DNA from: Gordionus sp. m RMFG-2023
Lineage: Eukaryota > Nematomorpha > Gordioida > Chordodea > Parachordodidae
Length of the DNA: 64,000 bases
Assembly: GCF_954871325.1 (NCBI RefSeq)
Contig: NC_088776.1
Coordinates: forward strand, 11,284,052-11,348,051
Direction: 5' to 3'
Shown: piece after piece, positions 48,582-60,499 of the stretch
Numbering within the stretch: position 1 is the stretch's first letter
Layout: each line of letters begins with the position of its first letter
Program-made: the position numbers and the translations under genes
Notes under the pieces: generated by a model
Seen by the model: the letters and a program-made list of their open reading frames with translations, nothing else
Database searches by the model: none
Told to the model about the DNA's origin: nothing

Positions 48582-48930
48582 CAGAGATCTACGAGCTCGT
48601 ACAAAAGCCCGATGGTAACTCTGGCATGGCCCTAAAATAGTGCGATAAAAAAATTCCGAACGGGATTTGAAAAAAATAAAATATATAAACCCGAATTTTT
48701 AAAAATATATTACATATATTATGGCATGATGGATCATATAAAGATTCATTAGCTTACTCATATTTTTGATTTGCCTTTTTAAATGCCATTTAGAAGATAA
48801 CAGCCAAGATCTTTGAATGAACAAATTTTAAAAACCTAGGCCTGGCCCTAAATGATTTGAAAATTGACCCCGGCTAAAAATGGAAAACCTACGCGGAGCC
48901 TGAAAATGGACACCTTCTGCAGGATCTTTG
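48582..48930. mobile_element. Degenerate CAGAGATCT-type hAT-like element
   Basis: Starts CAGAGATCTACGAGCTCG and ends CCTTCTGCAGGATCTTTG, a loose inverted pair, with GGCCCTAAA and GCCTGGCCC blocks inside. No target duplication. Confidence 0.55.
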
Positions 48931-49239
48931 TTAAAGGGATTCAAAGAAGAAATGTCTAAGGATTTAGTCAAAATATTAAATTTTTTTTTTAATTTAAAAT
49001 AATTTATATTATCGATTTTTTTTTAAAAAAAAAATTTAAGAAATCGCCCAGGTTAGAAAGGTAAAGTAGACCAATAATTTATCACCACTATTGGAAAAAT
49101 TAACTGATCATTAGATTTTTCTTCTCCAAATTTTTTCGATTTAAAACAGAAAATGAATAGAAATAAATTGGATCGAAGTTTATAAAAAAATCTAAATCTA
49201 AATGCGACATATAGTCTAGAATTATAACTGTTATCAAGA

Positions 49240-49463
49240 AAGTGTTGTTAAACGCCTCAATTTGAGCCGATTTTTATAAATGGCTAACTCAATATTTTAT
49301 CCAGAAAAATATTATGCAAGCCTACTAAAGCCTTTGCTCTTAGATGGCACATAGGATTGAACATCTATTGGCGAAATCGACGCGTAGGCAATATTTCCCT
49401 GGCTATAATGTTGAGTTAGCCGTTTTTAAAAATCGGCTCAAATCGAGCCGTTTAACAACACTA
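49240..49463. mobile_element. MITE, TAGTGTTGTTAAACGG family, well preserved
   Basis: Left AAGTGTTGTTAAACGCCTC, right GAGCCGTTTAACAACACTA, with inner arms TGGCTAACTCAATATTTT and ATGTTGAGTTAGCCGTTTTT. The arms pair over about 60 bases each, making a near-complete hairpin. Confidence 0.9.
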
Positions 49464-52210
49464 ATCAAAGGGTAGTAAGGAGATGTAGAAAATAATTATT
49501 TTGTCTTATACTAAGACAACGTACATTATTTTTTAACTCGTTATACGAATCGAATATATTTTTATAATCGTTCTAGTAGATTAAATTTTATAAATGTTTC
49601 AAAATGATTAAAAATATTATGAGAATGAGAAAAAAATAAATCAAACATTTAAACTACTTAGATGATTTATATTCGGCTAGTTTTTCATCAGTATTAGTTT
49701 CCTTGTCTTAAGATAATTAGGGACATTACAAATTTTAAAAAAGTATTGAAAATAAAATTCAGAATTGGAAGAATGAATTAGGGAGTTGTTGCTAACAAAA
49801 TAACTGTATTTTTGTTTCTTTCCCAAAATCCTAATAAATAGGTTCAATACTTTGTTAATCATTCTATCAATTATTTTTTCTGTATATATTTTATTAATAA
49901 AAAATAATAATTTTTTCTGTATATATTTTATTAATAAAAAATAATATGTGAAAATTTAAAGTTGTATTTTTCTTGTTCGTAAAATAAAATAAAAAACTAA
50001 TTATATAATATAAAATAAAATATTGAAAAATACAATTTTTAAATGAAAAATAATTATTTTATAAAATCGAATAAACAAATATGGCCTTATTTCTAATATT
50101 ATATATTTAAAAAATAATTTTTTTTTCTTCTCATACTCTGCAATAAAACTTGTTTAATATGAGCACTTATTATTTTTTATTTAAAATTAAATTTCGCTAA
50201 ATTTAGGAGCCAATGTATTCTGAATGCCGGAACAATTTTCTTATCGTATTTATCGATTGCCTACTTTTTTAGATTTTACTGTCTAATTTGATAGGTATCA
50301 TTTCTTTCTGCTTGCTCAAATTAGAAAAAAAAATTATTTTATTTTTATTCGTTTTTTAAAATATTTATTTATATAATTATATAATATAAAATAAATATAA
50401 AATAATATAAATAAAAATAAAAATAATTTTTGAAATAAAAAATTTAAAAATAAATTTATTTTTTTTATTACAGTTATATTTTTATATAAAAAAAAATTAA
50501 ATTTCAAATTTTTAAATAATATAATAAATTAATTTTTCCGAAAATAAATTAAAACTTGTATAAAAATTATGTTATAATAATGAAATAAGTTAATTTTGCC
50601 AAATATAAGAAAATTATTATTTATCTAATATTATCTTCTGTCATTATAATTTCGGCAGACGAAATATAAACCAAAAATTGTAACAATAAATATAAAAAAA
50701 ATTTAAAAAAAGAGAAAAACAAAAGATAAATATATTTTAATTTAAAAAAAAATGTAAAATATTAAAAATTTATAAAAATTTATTTTTAAAAAAAAAATAC
50801 TGGTAAAAATATAATTAATTTTTATAATATTACAAAACATCCTAAAGGCATAACGAAAAGTATAATAAGGTTTTATTTTATTTAATATATTTTTTATTAT
50901 TTTTCAAAAAACTTTAAAAAAATGATATTTTTTTTAAATCTAAATTTTTAAAAAAATTAAATATATATCTCTAAAAAAATAAATTATCTAAGAAGGATTC
51001 TTCAATAATAATTTATCATGTTTCCTTTGCCTCCTCCTTACAAGGTAAAAATTATTTTCATAAATTCTTGATTTATATTATTTATTTTATTTTTTTTAAA
51101 TCTTAAAACATTTTTATCATTTTTTATTTTATATTATTATTGTATTTTAAAACTATCATAATTAAAATTATCATTATTATTTTTAGTTTCCATTTGAATT
51201 GAAAATAAATACTCTCTTTTTAATAATAAAATTATAGCATTGTTTGTTTAGTTTTAATTATTTTTATAATTTAATTATTAAATAAATAAAATAAATCTTT
51301 CGAGAATTTAGAAATTGAATTGAAATCATCTTTCCAGAGCATTTCAATAATTTTTGAATATCCCGCAATTGGCAATCCAATTTTGTATTTATTTATTTTG
51401 AATATTTATAACAAATCATCGGTTTAATTCATTATCACAAATTGATAATGAGTGATCAAATTAAGTTTATCTTTAGATTTTTAATAAATAACCAATAATT
51501 AAACTCAAAATGGTGACGGGGGGTGGTTATATGAGATAGTGATCTGCATCGGTCCTAATTTTTTAATTTATTTCGAAAAGCCCGAGAAATAAATATTTCT
51601 TTACCTGGCCTGGCTCAAATTTATTTAAATATAAAAATTAATAAATTTTTCTATATATTTTTATTTACATTTTTACACTGAACGTATCATAATCGAGTTT
51701 TTGATCATTCTATAAGCAAATAAAAAAAATATTGGCGCCTTTGATTATTGCAAAAACAAACTAAAAGTTGTCTAAAAGAAAAACTAAAATTTTGTTACCA
51801 AAAAATAAGCTAAGGTATATATAAAAAAATTTTTATTTAGGCCTTGTGCCCAAAATTTATTTCAAAAAAGTTTTTATTTTTGTTTTTTTAAGAAAAACGA
51901 AAACCTATATTTCGATAAAGTTTTCAATTTAAAATTTTTGATGTTTTGGATGCTCAAGAGGTAAGAAAAAAGAAGAGGAAAAAAATTGCCTATTTTACAA
52001 CAAATCAAATGTATATAATTTTGGAGAAAAAATTCTACAGAGTAAATAAGTAAATATAAAAATTCGTAAATTTGTAAACGTTATATTTATTTAGAAAATA
52101 TAAATATATATAATTTTTTTATGAGAACTATACATTTAATAATAATTTTATTTAATTTACATACAACCTAATTAAAAATATTATAATTTATAATTATATA
52201 ATTAAAAATA
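49464..52210. other. Very AT-rich region, no genes seen
   Basis: Extreme A/T with a direct repeat TTTTTTCTGTATATATTTTA at about 49874-49945. A GC-rich hAT-like end (GATCTGCATCGGTCCTAA) is at 51541. Otherwise nothing recognisable. Confidence 0.7.
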
Positions 52211-52632
52211 AAATTCTATAATTGAGTCCCCAAAAAGGAACCATAATTGTGTCTAAAAATTTCTATTTGAATTTTTTGTCGAATAAAAAGGAATCTCTTG
52301 GTTCATTTGTGAAAAGTCGTATTTTATATCCAAGATTTTTAAAAAAAAAAAATGTTGAAGGCGAAAAATGTCCGTTAGTAGAAGTCACTACTGGAGTGAA
52401 TAAGAAGTTTTTAAAATTTTTGTATTTGTTTATTTTTTTAATTTCAGCCTGTGTTATTAAATTGAAATTTATGTTTGAAGGGAATGATGAGACACACTTG
52501 TAATATATGAGTGATTTGCCGAGGGCCTAAGGTATGGTTGTCATACCATCAGGTCTTAAACCATCTACAGATAAATTTGATGGTTCAAGATTGTTTGGAA
52601 TGTGTGCAGTAAGCTTCTATTTATTATATGGT

Positions 52633-53049
52633 TTACAGCTGAGTGGCGTTGATGTCGCCCCTAAAAATGCAATTTGAGTCATGTCTACCCTTTGAATCAA
52701 CGGGTGATTTGCATTTGATGCAGGCATGATGCTGTACTATATCGCAACCTAGACGTAAACCAATAGTTACTCTCAGTTTTTCATCTGATATGAGATTACC
52801 AAGGTTGCAACTAGAAAGTGATTCTAACCATTCATGACCTCCAAGTCTGTCAGATAATTGGAGTAGTTGAATGCAATCTAAAGGTGGATTGACTGATATA
52901 TCTGTCTGGTATTTAGAGATTAAAGGTGTGAAAATTTTTTTGTGTGTGATGATTGATGGTAATACGGTGTTAATGGGTGTGTTTGCCTTCCATTTATCAA
53001 TAGCGTCGTCTAATAAACGATCGGTAGGGCATATGAAGCCAGAAATCAT
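52633..53049 (-). pseudogene. Retroelement carboxy region with Cys/His cluster
   Basis: Open 138 codons with HEWLESL, RVTIGLRLGCDIVQHHACIK and RHDSNCIFRGD. Part of the element at 52210-54203; a relic of the same region lies at 29620-29800 on the other strand. Confidence 0.85.
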
Positions 53050-53226
53050 AGAATTGTTAGATAATCTAGATGATACGAATGATGATATGGATAAAAGATT
53101 GAGCGGAAAAAAATCTAAACCGCCTAGTTTAGAAGGTAGCTGAACAAGTGACCAATTGAATGAGTTTAAATTTATGTAATTTTTTCCAGAAATATTTTAA
53201 ATTTATCCTGAATTTTAGATATGAAT

Positions 53227-53710
53227 TCATTGTTTTTGAAAAAAGATGGATGATCGGAAAATGTGCATAAATTTAGGTATGTAAAGGCATTTGCGAATTA
53301 AAAATAAAGATTGATGAGCTGGTAGGAGACTAAGAATGTGCTCCATACTGTAAAAGCTTTTAAAAATCTTGTGGAGAAAATCTTCCGACTTGGTCGCATT
53401 AGCTAATGGGGACCCAAGTATGGTTAAGCTATCAGGAGCAATGATTTTGTAGCCTTCCAATTTGTGGTTTATTGTTTAAGAAACATAATTCTGTTTTATT
53501 TATGTTGAGTACCAGGCCGATAGCTTGGGAATTGATTTCCAGATGTTTTAAGGCGCTTATTACATTAGCTGAAGGGCCACAGATGGTCCCATCTTCTAAA
53601 TACCATCGATTAAGATCTAGGTTGAAATTTTGTTTAATTTGGTAGATGAGATAATGGATTCCAAAACAAAAAAGAAGAGGTCCTATATGTCACCTTGATC
53701 TATTTTATTT
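53227..53710 (-). pseudogene. Retroelement reverse transcriptase palm, broken
   Basis: From about 53700: GPLLFCFGIHYLI, LDLNRWYLEDGTICGPSANV, ALKHLEINSQAIGLVLNINK and, in a shifted frame from 53460, LTILGSPLANATKSEDFLHK and IRKCLYIPKFMHI. The catalytic box is YLEDG where relatives have an aspartate pair, so it is probably dead. Confidence 0.8.
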
Positions 53711-53819
53711 GATATTATTTTGCATTTGTGTGTTATATCATCTACTTGCTTTTTTAACATTATGATTGTAGTTAATCATTTGAATAGTGTTAAAATTATC
53801 AATGTTTGATTTTATTTGT

Positions 53820-54203
53820 TCATGTAATGGGGTCTCTTTGTTGTATAAGACATTTGTGAGAGAAGGTTAATAAGTCTTCCCATGATTTTAAACAATTTAA
53901 GTTATCATTAACTTTTGTGATAAGTTTAATAACAAAATTTGAAATTATGTTTTTAGAATTATTTGGTAGATGTGTTAAAGTGGATCCTTTTTTCCATTCA
54001 AAAAATTTTTCAAGAAAATCTGTGTTAATAGGGGGAGGATGAGGCTCAATAATATTTAATAAGGGTTTGGGTATTGTTATAATTTCATTGGTTGGAGATT
54101 TTTGAGAGGAAGGACATGTTGACCCTTTGTATCTATGTTTGTATAAAAGATTGTCCTTTGTCACTTTAATTAGTTTAGCACAGATGTTACAAATTGTTGA
54201 CAT
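53820..54203 (-). pseudogene. Retroelement amino part with zinc finger
   Basis: Open 127 codons. Cys pair at residues 5 and 8, His near 23 and Cys near 29 form a possible zinc finger; then a Pro-rich linker and KKGSTLTHLPNNSKNIISN. It ends before the RT. Confidence 0.8.
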
Positions 54204-56769
54204 TGTTTTATTTTATTTTTTAACATAAGAATATTTGTATTATAAAAATTAAAATTTCTTAGCAAAACTATGTATATAGGATTATGAATATTTAAATTGA
54301 TGTTACAAAATTGCTTGTTACAAGTTTGAGGGTATGGTTTGTAATTTTGATCCTGCACATTTAGGCAATGATGGGCCAAAGAGACAGTAATGATTTTCAC
54401 GTTTGTCGGCAAGTAATTGGATTAATTTTATGAATGATAAAAATAATTAAAAGTAAATTAAAAAATTAATATTTTCGTTTCATGGATAGAAGAACAATTT
54501 TTGTAATTACAGTGAAAATATTTAGTATTAAAAAATTAATATTATTTACAAGTGTTGTAATAGTTACTTTGAAAAGTAAATTTTTTTAAAAAAAGTAACG
54601 AGTTAGAGTTATATTTCAAGGGTAATTAGTTACATTTATAAATTATTTATGCAACTCATCGTTTTATAAGATAAATCGAATAATTCGATTCGCTAACTTT
54701 CGAAACTATTAAACTATTGAAAAACAAGAAATAAGCTTTTTTAATATTAAAAATATAAAATTATGTCTAAGATATGTTTCTATAGAATTTCAAAAATTTA
54801 ACGTACGATTTAATAAAATTTCTGAAAATTTTGAAACTTTTCGAATTTTTTAAAAAAAGATTTTGGACATAGCCAAATAATTTTTAAAAAATCTTATAAG
54901 TTAACATTAAAAATGTGCAAGTTAAAATACAAAGAGTAAATTTAAAAAAAAATGCCTTTTTTTCATATAGAAGGTCATAAATTTTAAATGGATGGACAGA
55001 TTTCACCCCCCCCTCTCCCCCCCACGTACCTGCTGAGATTCGATGAATCTCAAAATTATTCGAATTGCTTTTTGAATATTCGTTTTTAAAAAAGGTTTAT
55101 ACTTGTAACTAAGTTATAACTTTAACAAACAAACATTAAATTTTCCGATTTAAATTTTGAAATTCATGGCATCTATGATTGCCTAATTGAGTAGCTTATT
55201 TGTGCATTTTAGAGATTGTTTATAAACTAAATTGTTTATTGACACAACAGGAATATTTAAGTATTCGATTCGATATATCTTCTTTCGACAATCATTATCT
55301 TTATTGTTAAACGGCCCATTTGGGTTTATTTTTAAAAACCGTCCACTAAGATTTTAGTTAAAATAATATTAAGCAAATCTCTAGATTTGGCAATTAGAGA
55401 TCCAAACCTTTCTGCCATCTATGAGCAAAATCACTAGGCTTACATAATATTTATTGTTTTGTCTATAATTTCTTAAATCAAGGTTTCAAAATCTACCCAA
55501 ATTCAGTTGTTTGATTATATTAGTTCTTCACACGGTCTGTTCCCTTCGAATTTTTTGATCTACTTCGATTCATTTTAATCGTAAAATATATAAATACTCT
55601 CTATTCAATATTACTGAAATATGTTTTTACACGTCATATCAATCTCTTCCATAATACTTTAAAAAGCGGAACTTTAATGGTTTTCACACTTTTAAAATTA
55701 TAAATTGAAAACGTAAATTTGTTTTATAATTAATTCATTTTACCAGTATTAAAAATCACAATTTTTTTTATTTTATTTAGGTAAAAAAAATATTTTACTC
55801 GCGAGAGTCCGTTTTTCCAATAATCGAGCAATTTTTACCAGATTATAAACCAACTATGAATTTCCATGTCATATTTTAAAAAAAAAATACTAGAAAACGA
55901 TTTAGTATAGAATTTTAGCAGAATATTTGATTCCAAAATTGAATTCTTAAATCAAAAGTGGTGAAAAAAAAGAAGTTCGATTATGGTTTAACTCAAGGAA
56001 ATTGCCTTTACAACAGCTTTTTATTTAGATTTATAATCGTCTTAATATATCTTAACCTTAATCCATATCTCTCATTAAACCTAGTCTATATCTTTCTAAC
56101 CTTTAATCCTACTCCATACTTCAGATACTTACTGGTTTAAAATATATCTCATCCAATTAAAAAATTTTCTAGAATTGAACATTCCTTGAGTTACTTTAAA
56201 TTTTTTTCTTTAAAAATAATGGAAAAAAAATAATTTTATTTTATATATTATAATTATATTTTTCTTTAAATTTTATAAATAATTTAAGCCGAGTTTTCAA
56301 TTCACACCAAAGTTTTCTTCATTTTTATCTTTGTTGAATTTTATAACAGTTCCAGATTGTTAATCTAAATTAATGTTGAATTAATCAAGGTAGGCTAATT
56401 TATATTCTCTAATATTATAATTTATTTTATAAAAAAAATATATGCCAATAGTAATTATATTTCTTCAAATGAAGATTATTTAATTCTGCTCTGGCCCTAG
56501 TATAAAAATATTTTATCCAATAAAGAAATTTAAGGGCACTAAGTCTACACTTTGTAAAATGTAGATACCGATTTCCAGCAGCTTAAACTAAAAAACATAT
56601 GAAGATAAAAATTATGAATTCAGATTAAATTATAATAAAGAAAGAAAAATTTAATGAGGATTTAAATATAATATTCTTGTGAAGATTATCTAATAGGTTT
56701 TTTAAAATCATTCTATAAATATTTTTAATAAATTCCACCAATTAAAATTTTTATTTATTAAATATATAA
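54204..56769. other. AT-rich region with a truncated MITE
   Basis: The open frame 54170-54412 may be an upstream part of the retroelement but is unsupported. 55301-55452 is a truncated TTGTTAAACGGCCCA MITE. A few ATTCG repeats occur near 54670 and 55060. The open frame 55958-56140 has no homology known to me. Confidence 0.6.
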
Positions 56770-56774
56770 TACAA

Positions 56775-56920
56775 TACAACCCTCCCATCCTCTGCGCCAA
56801 TTGAACGTGTGTTTAGCATAGAGAAAACTATGTTTAGCACTAAGAGCTTCTGTTTATATGATCAAAATTTTCAAAATCAATTGTAGTTAGAAAATATATG
56901 AGAAATTATTACAAAAACAA
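56775..56920 (+). pseudogene. hAT transposase dimerisation relic
   Basis: The plus strand reads TTLPSSAPIERVFSIEKTMF, then STKSFCLYDQNFQNQL and a stop. It matches the L..SA..ERVFS..G...S.KR..L...NFE.L.FLK hAT dimerisation region. Confidence 0.85.
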
Positions 56921-57580
56921 CTTATCTTAGAATATATTATTTTTGTATAAATTATTTATTTAAGTTAAAAAAGAAAATTATACAGTATGTTTAGTATTTT
57001 TTTAAACAAGTAATACATTACTTTTTGCTGAATAGCGATAACCATAACGCGTTGCCTTTTTCAAATATAACGAGTCAAATTTAAAACAGTTATATATTTA
57101 GCTGTTATTTTTTTTTCTCCGGGCGATTTCTAAATTTAAAAAATCTGATTTGACAGGAATTGTATTTCAGCATGTATAGAGTACCCAAACTGTAAATTTC
57201 AAACAATATTGCCATGAATATTAGAACTACTCCTAATTTATATTAATTTAGATATGGATTTTTCAAATAAATTTTAAAAAAATTCTAAAATTTCTATGGC
57301 GGAAATTGGCTGAATTGTATAGGATTAATACTCCACACATGCTAGAATACAATTCCGGTTTTTAATTTATTTATCTGGTTGCTTCTTTCAGAGGGTGGGG
57401 GGGGGGGTATATTATTCTTTTTTTATTATATTTTTTTCCTAATGTTATTTTTTTATGTTAGGTTTATTTTTTAATATAAATATTAGATTGATTCTTTTTT
57501 ATTTTATTTTTAATATCACTTGCGAGTTTATGAATTTTTAACATATTTAGAACTATAATTCTTAGTTCCGATTATTATTA
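56921..57580. other. AT-rich spacer
   Basis: A G tract near 57398. Nothing else recognised. Confidence 0.7.
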
Positions 57581-57588
57581 GAGTATAT

Positions 57589-58361
57589 GGTAACTAACGG
57601 TATCTCGGGGAAATTTTTCATCTTTTTTTATAAATTTATTTTTTTTTATAATTTTATTTTTATTTATTGTTGTTATTTTTAATTATAGCTTTTTTAAAAG
57701 ACCATAATTATAATATTATAATGGAATATCTTATTTTTACCGATAAAATTTTTAAATGATATAAATATGTATAAAACTATTTTTGTTTTTCCTTAAAATT
57801 ATATATATCTATATTATCATTGTTTATTGAAATAAATTGGTTAATTATCTAGAATTTGATTGAAAATTTTAAGAAAAAAAATTGTATATATAACTATATT
57901 ATCAGTGTTTATTCAAATAAATTGGTTATTTATCTAGAATTTGATTGAAAATTTCAAGAAAAAATCTTAATTCTCTAGTATATTATGATTATATTTTTAT
58001 CTTAAATATTTAGTATTTGATTCAAAATTTTAAATTAAATTGAAAATTTTTAGAATGAATCTTAAATAATTGAAAATTTCAAGAAAAAATCTTAATTCTC
58101 TAGTATATTATGATTATATAGTTTTAGAAAATTTAAATTTTAAGAAAAAAATCTTAAATATCTAGTATTTGAAAAATTTTAAATGAATCTTAAATAATTG
58201 AAAATTTTAAGAATAAATCTTAAATAATTGAAAATTTCAAGAAAAAATCTTAATTCTCTAGTATATTAATTAATAAAAAAAAATAATAAAAAAAATATTT
58301 AAAAAACAACAATAAAAAAAATAATAATATCGAAAATTTCCCCGAGATACCGTTAGTTACC
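57589..58361. mobile_element. Complete 773-bp element with 29-bp perfect TIRs and 8-bp TSD
   Basis: Left GGTAACTAACGGTATCTCGG and on to AAATTTT; right is its exact inverse, 29 bases without a mismatch. The flanks 57581-57588 and 58362-58369 are both GAGTATAT. The inside is A/T-only and includes tandem repeats at 57840-58270. No coding potential. Such perfect ends suggest a recent insertion. Confidence 0.95.
57840..58270. repeat. Tandem repeats inside the 773-bp element
   Basis: The phrase ATTGAAAATTTCAAGAAAAA, then TCTTAATTCTCTAGTATATT recurs at about 57850, 57940, 58070 and 58220, with shorter TTAAATAATTGAAAATTT units between them. Confidence 0.85.
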
Positions 58362-58369
58362 GAGTATAT

Positions 58370-59660
58370 ATATATATATATTTATATGATTCCTTCCATA
58401 CAAACTTATTATTATTTCCTCTTTTTTTAAAAAAAAAATAAATATTTTTACTCAAAATGATGAAGCAACTTATGATTTGATTTAAATAAATAGATAATAT
58501 CAGGAATAGAACATACTTGTTGGGATCCCATAATGCGGTTAGGAAAAAACAAAAAGGGTTTGCGAAATTTTAATACTATATTTCGATTTGTTAAATAGAA
58601 CTGCGTCATTTAATATAATATTTCGATTTAATGAATAAAACTGTATTTCATCTCACCCCCTCCCCCCACCTCTCACACACATGTAACGCTGTATACATAT
58701 TTTAGAAAAAAATATTATAATATAATAACCAAATTGTCAGTATTTTTTATTAATTTTAGACCATCGAATAAATAATATTATGACGATCTCAGAATTTTAC
58801 CGTCCTGTAAAAATTTTTAGTAAAAATATTGTTTTTTTTGCAGTAGAATGCTAGTAAATATTATTTTTTTCCAGTAAATTTAAATATGCCCCCCCCCCCC
58901 CACTCGTCATTATTTTATTTAACCATTTTTTAATTTAATACCAACCCTGCCTCACATTTTTCAAATTTTTTAACCTTACCACAACCTCTCCAAAGAGATG
59001 AATTTCAAAATTATTTTTTTGTCCACGTATATCCGTAAAATGCAAAGAACTGAGTATTTTACTTCCTAAATTTTCATAAAATTTTGTTTTTTTAAAAAAA
59101 TTATATTATGAGTAAATTTTATTGTATATAGTTATAATTTAAACAATAAAATATTTAAATTATTCGTTTAATATCAATCTTAAGAAATAATGACATGTTT
59201 ATCCATTACAAGGCAGAAAATAAAGGACTTTGGAAGCTTCGTAGGTGACTTGATTAACCCCACGGTTGAGGTTTGTGTTGAGCAAATTCAACACCTTTAT
59301 AAAAAAAATGATAAAATATTTCAATTATGATTTAAGTTAATAATATTTATGACTTTTTAGTGGATGTTTGAAACAACAAGAGGCCCAAAGTGTAACACAG
59401 AGGTGATTTTTTTTTGCCGAAAGAACTTGTGATATCAATTTAAATAATTCAATGCTGCTCATAGAAATGATATGCATATTTTAGATCTATATAAGAAATA
59501 ATGGCTTTAAGGATTCCATAATTACCCAATTGCTAATGAGTTTAGAGATAAGTTTGAGAGAAAAAAATTCTAAATAATTTTAAAGATCAATCTGAGTTCC
59601 TTCTCGATATATCTGTTTTATATAAAGGCATGTAGCTGACATTAATATGATGAATTAGAT
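58370..59660. other. AT-rich spacer
   Basis: An (AT)n run follows the element. C tracts near 58650 and 58890. The stretch 59180-59660 may be a more decayed part of the transposase read at 59660-59870 but cannot be read reliably. Confidence 0.5.
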
Positions 59661-59663
59661 CAA

Positions 59664-59880
59664 ATGAACTTAAAAAAAGCTAAATTAATATATTATCCAT
59701 ACCATAGTAATAGGCTAATGGAAGCGGAGACTAATGATTTAGTCTTGAGAATTTTACAAATAATTTTGAGCACTGTTATTTCGGGTGAGCATAGCCTCTC
59801 AAAGCATAAATTAATCAAGGCCTACTTGATCCTGCATAACTCAGAATAGATTCGTTGCCCTATATTTAATTTATATAGCT
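59664..59880 (+). pseudogene. hAT transposase dimerisation relic
   Basis: The plus strand reads LVLRILQIILSTVISGEHSL, then SKHKLIKAYLILHNSE, a stop, and IRCPIFNLYS. It matches the ILLT.PV.VA.AERSFSKLKLIKTYLRSTMS end of the hAT subgroup with a TTF/zf-MYM amino domain. The Arg of SAER is His here. Confidence 0.85.
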
Positions 59881-60013
59881 AAATACTTCTTTAGCTAAGA
59901 TATCATATCATTGTTTGCAAATAAAAACGCAAAGAATATAAAAAATTCACCTACATTAGATAAAAATATAGTTTATCATTTTTTATATATGAGTGACGAA
60001 GTGTTCATAAAAG

Positions 60014-60036
60014 CAAGGTAAGCATTGCTTACCTTG
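60014..60036. repeat. Perfect 23-bp palindrome
   Basis: CAAGGTAAGCA, one T, TGCTTACCTTG. The arms of 11 bases pair exactly and stand out in AT-rich DNA. The end looks like a transposon terminus facing its own inverse. Confidence 0.9.
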
Positions 60037-60499
60037 TAATTTTTCCTAAAAAAAAAATTATCAAGCATAATTATTGCTAAATTGCACATTATGTTTAAAA
60101 AGGCATATATTATTTATTACTTTAAAAACAAAATAGTATAGTTTAAAAAAAATATATTTTTACATAAGAATATGCGTTGGGGACAAAGTTACAGATAATG
60201 ATTATTCGATTTGTGGTAGATTTTCTAAAAAAAATGGAGGTCTTCGCCCACAGATCTGCTTTTTTCCGTCTCCCGTCGGGTTAAAAGTACACCAATTCCT
60301 AGGTTAAAAATTACTAATTACGAATTTATTTTTCAAACACTTATAAAAAGATTGGAGGGATTTTTTTTCTTTAAAAAAAAGAGTTTTTTAATTGAAATCA
60401 TTTTGAAATTTAGACAAATTGTTGCTAATAAGGTATGGCCTCTAATTATAAAATTCCGTCCTTTTATCAGATTAAAATAACAAATTTGAGAACAAGGGA

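Larger units (their letters stand above)
52210..54203 (-). mobile_element. Nearly full-length retroelement with zinc finger and reverse transcriptase
   Basis: Read on the minus strand. The start at 54203, MSTICNICAKLI, has a C-x2-C...H-x5-C zinc finger, followed by LTHLPNNSKNIISNFVIKLI and LKSWEDLLTFSHKCLI. An RT palm follows near 53700-53570: QGDI-like, GPLLFCFGIHYLIYQIK, RWYLEDGTICG. Then TILGSPLAN, HEWLESLSSCN, EKLRVTIGLRLGCDIVQ, a CIKCKSPVD...RHDSNC cysteine/histidine cluster, NLEPSNLSVDGLRPDGMTTI, and KYKNFKNFLFTP near 52400. This order fits a widespread but poorly named invertebrate RT element; the zinc finger hints at an R2/NeSL-like non-LTR type. Stops and frame changes make it dead. 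Confidence 0.85.
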
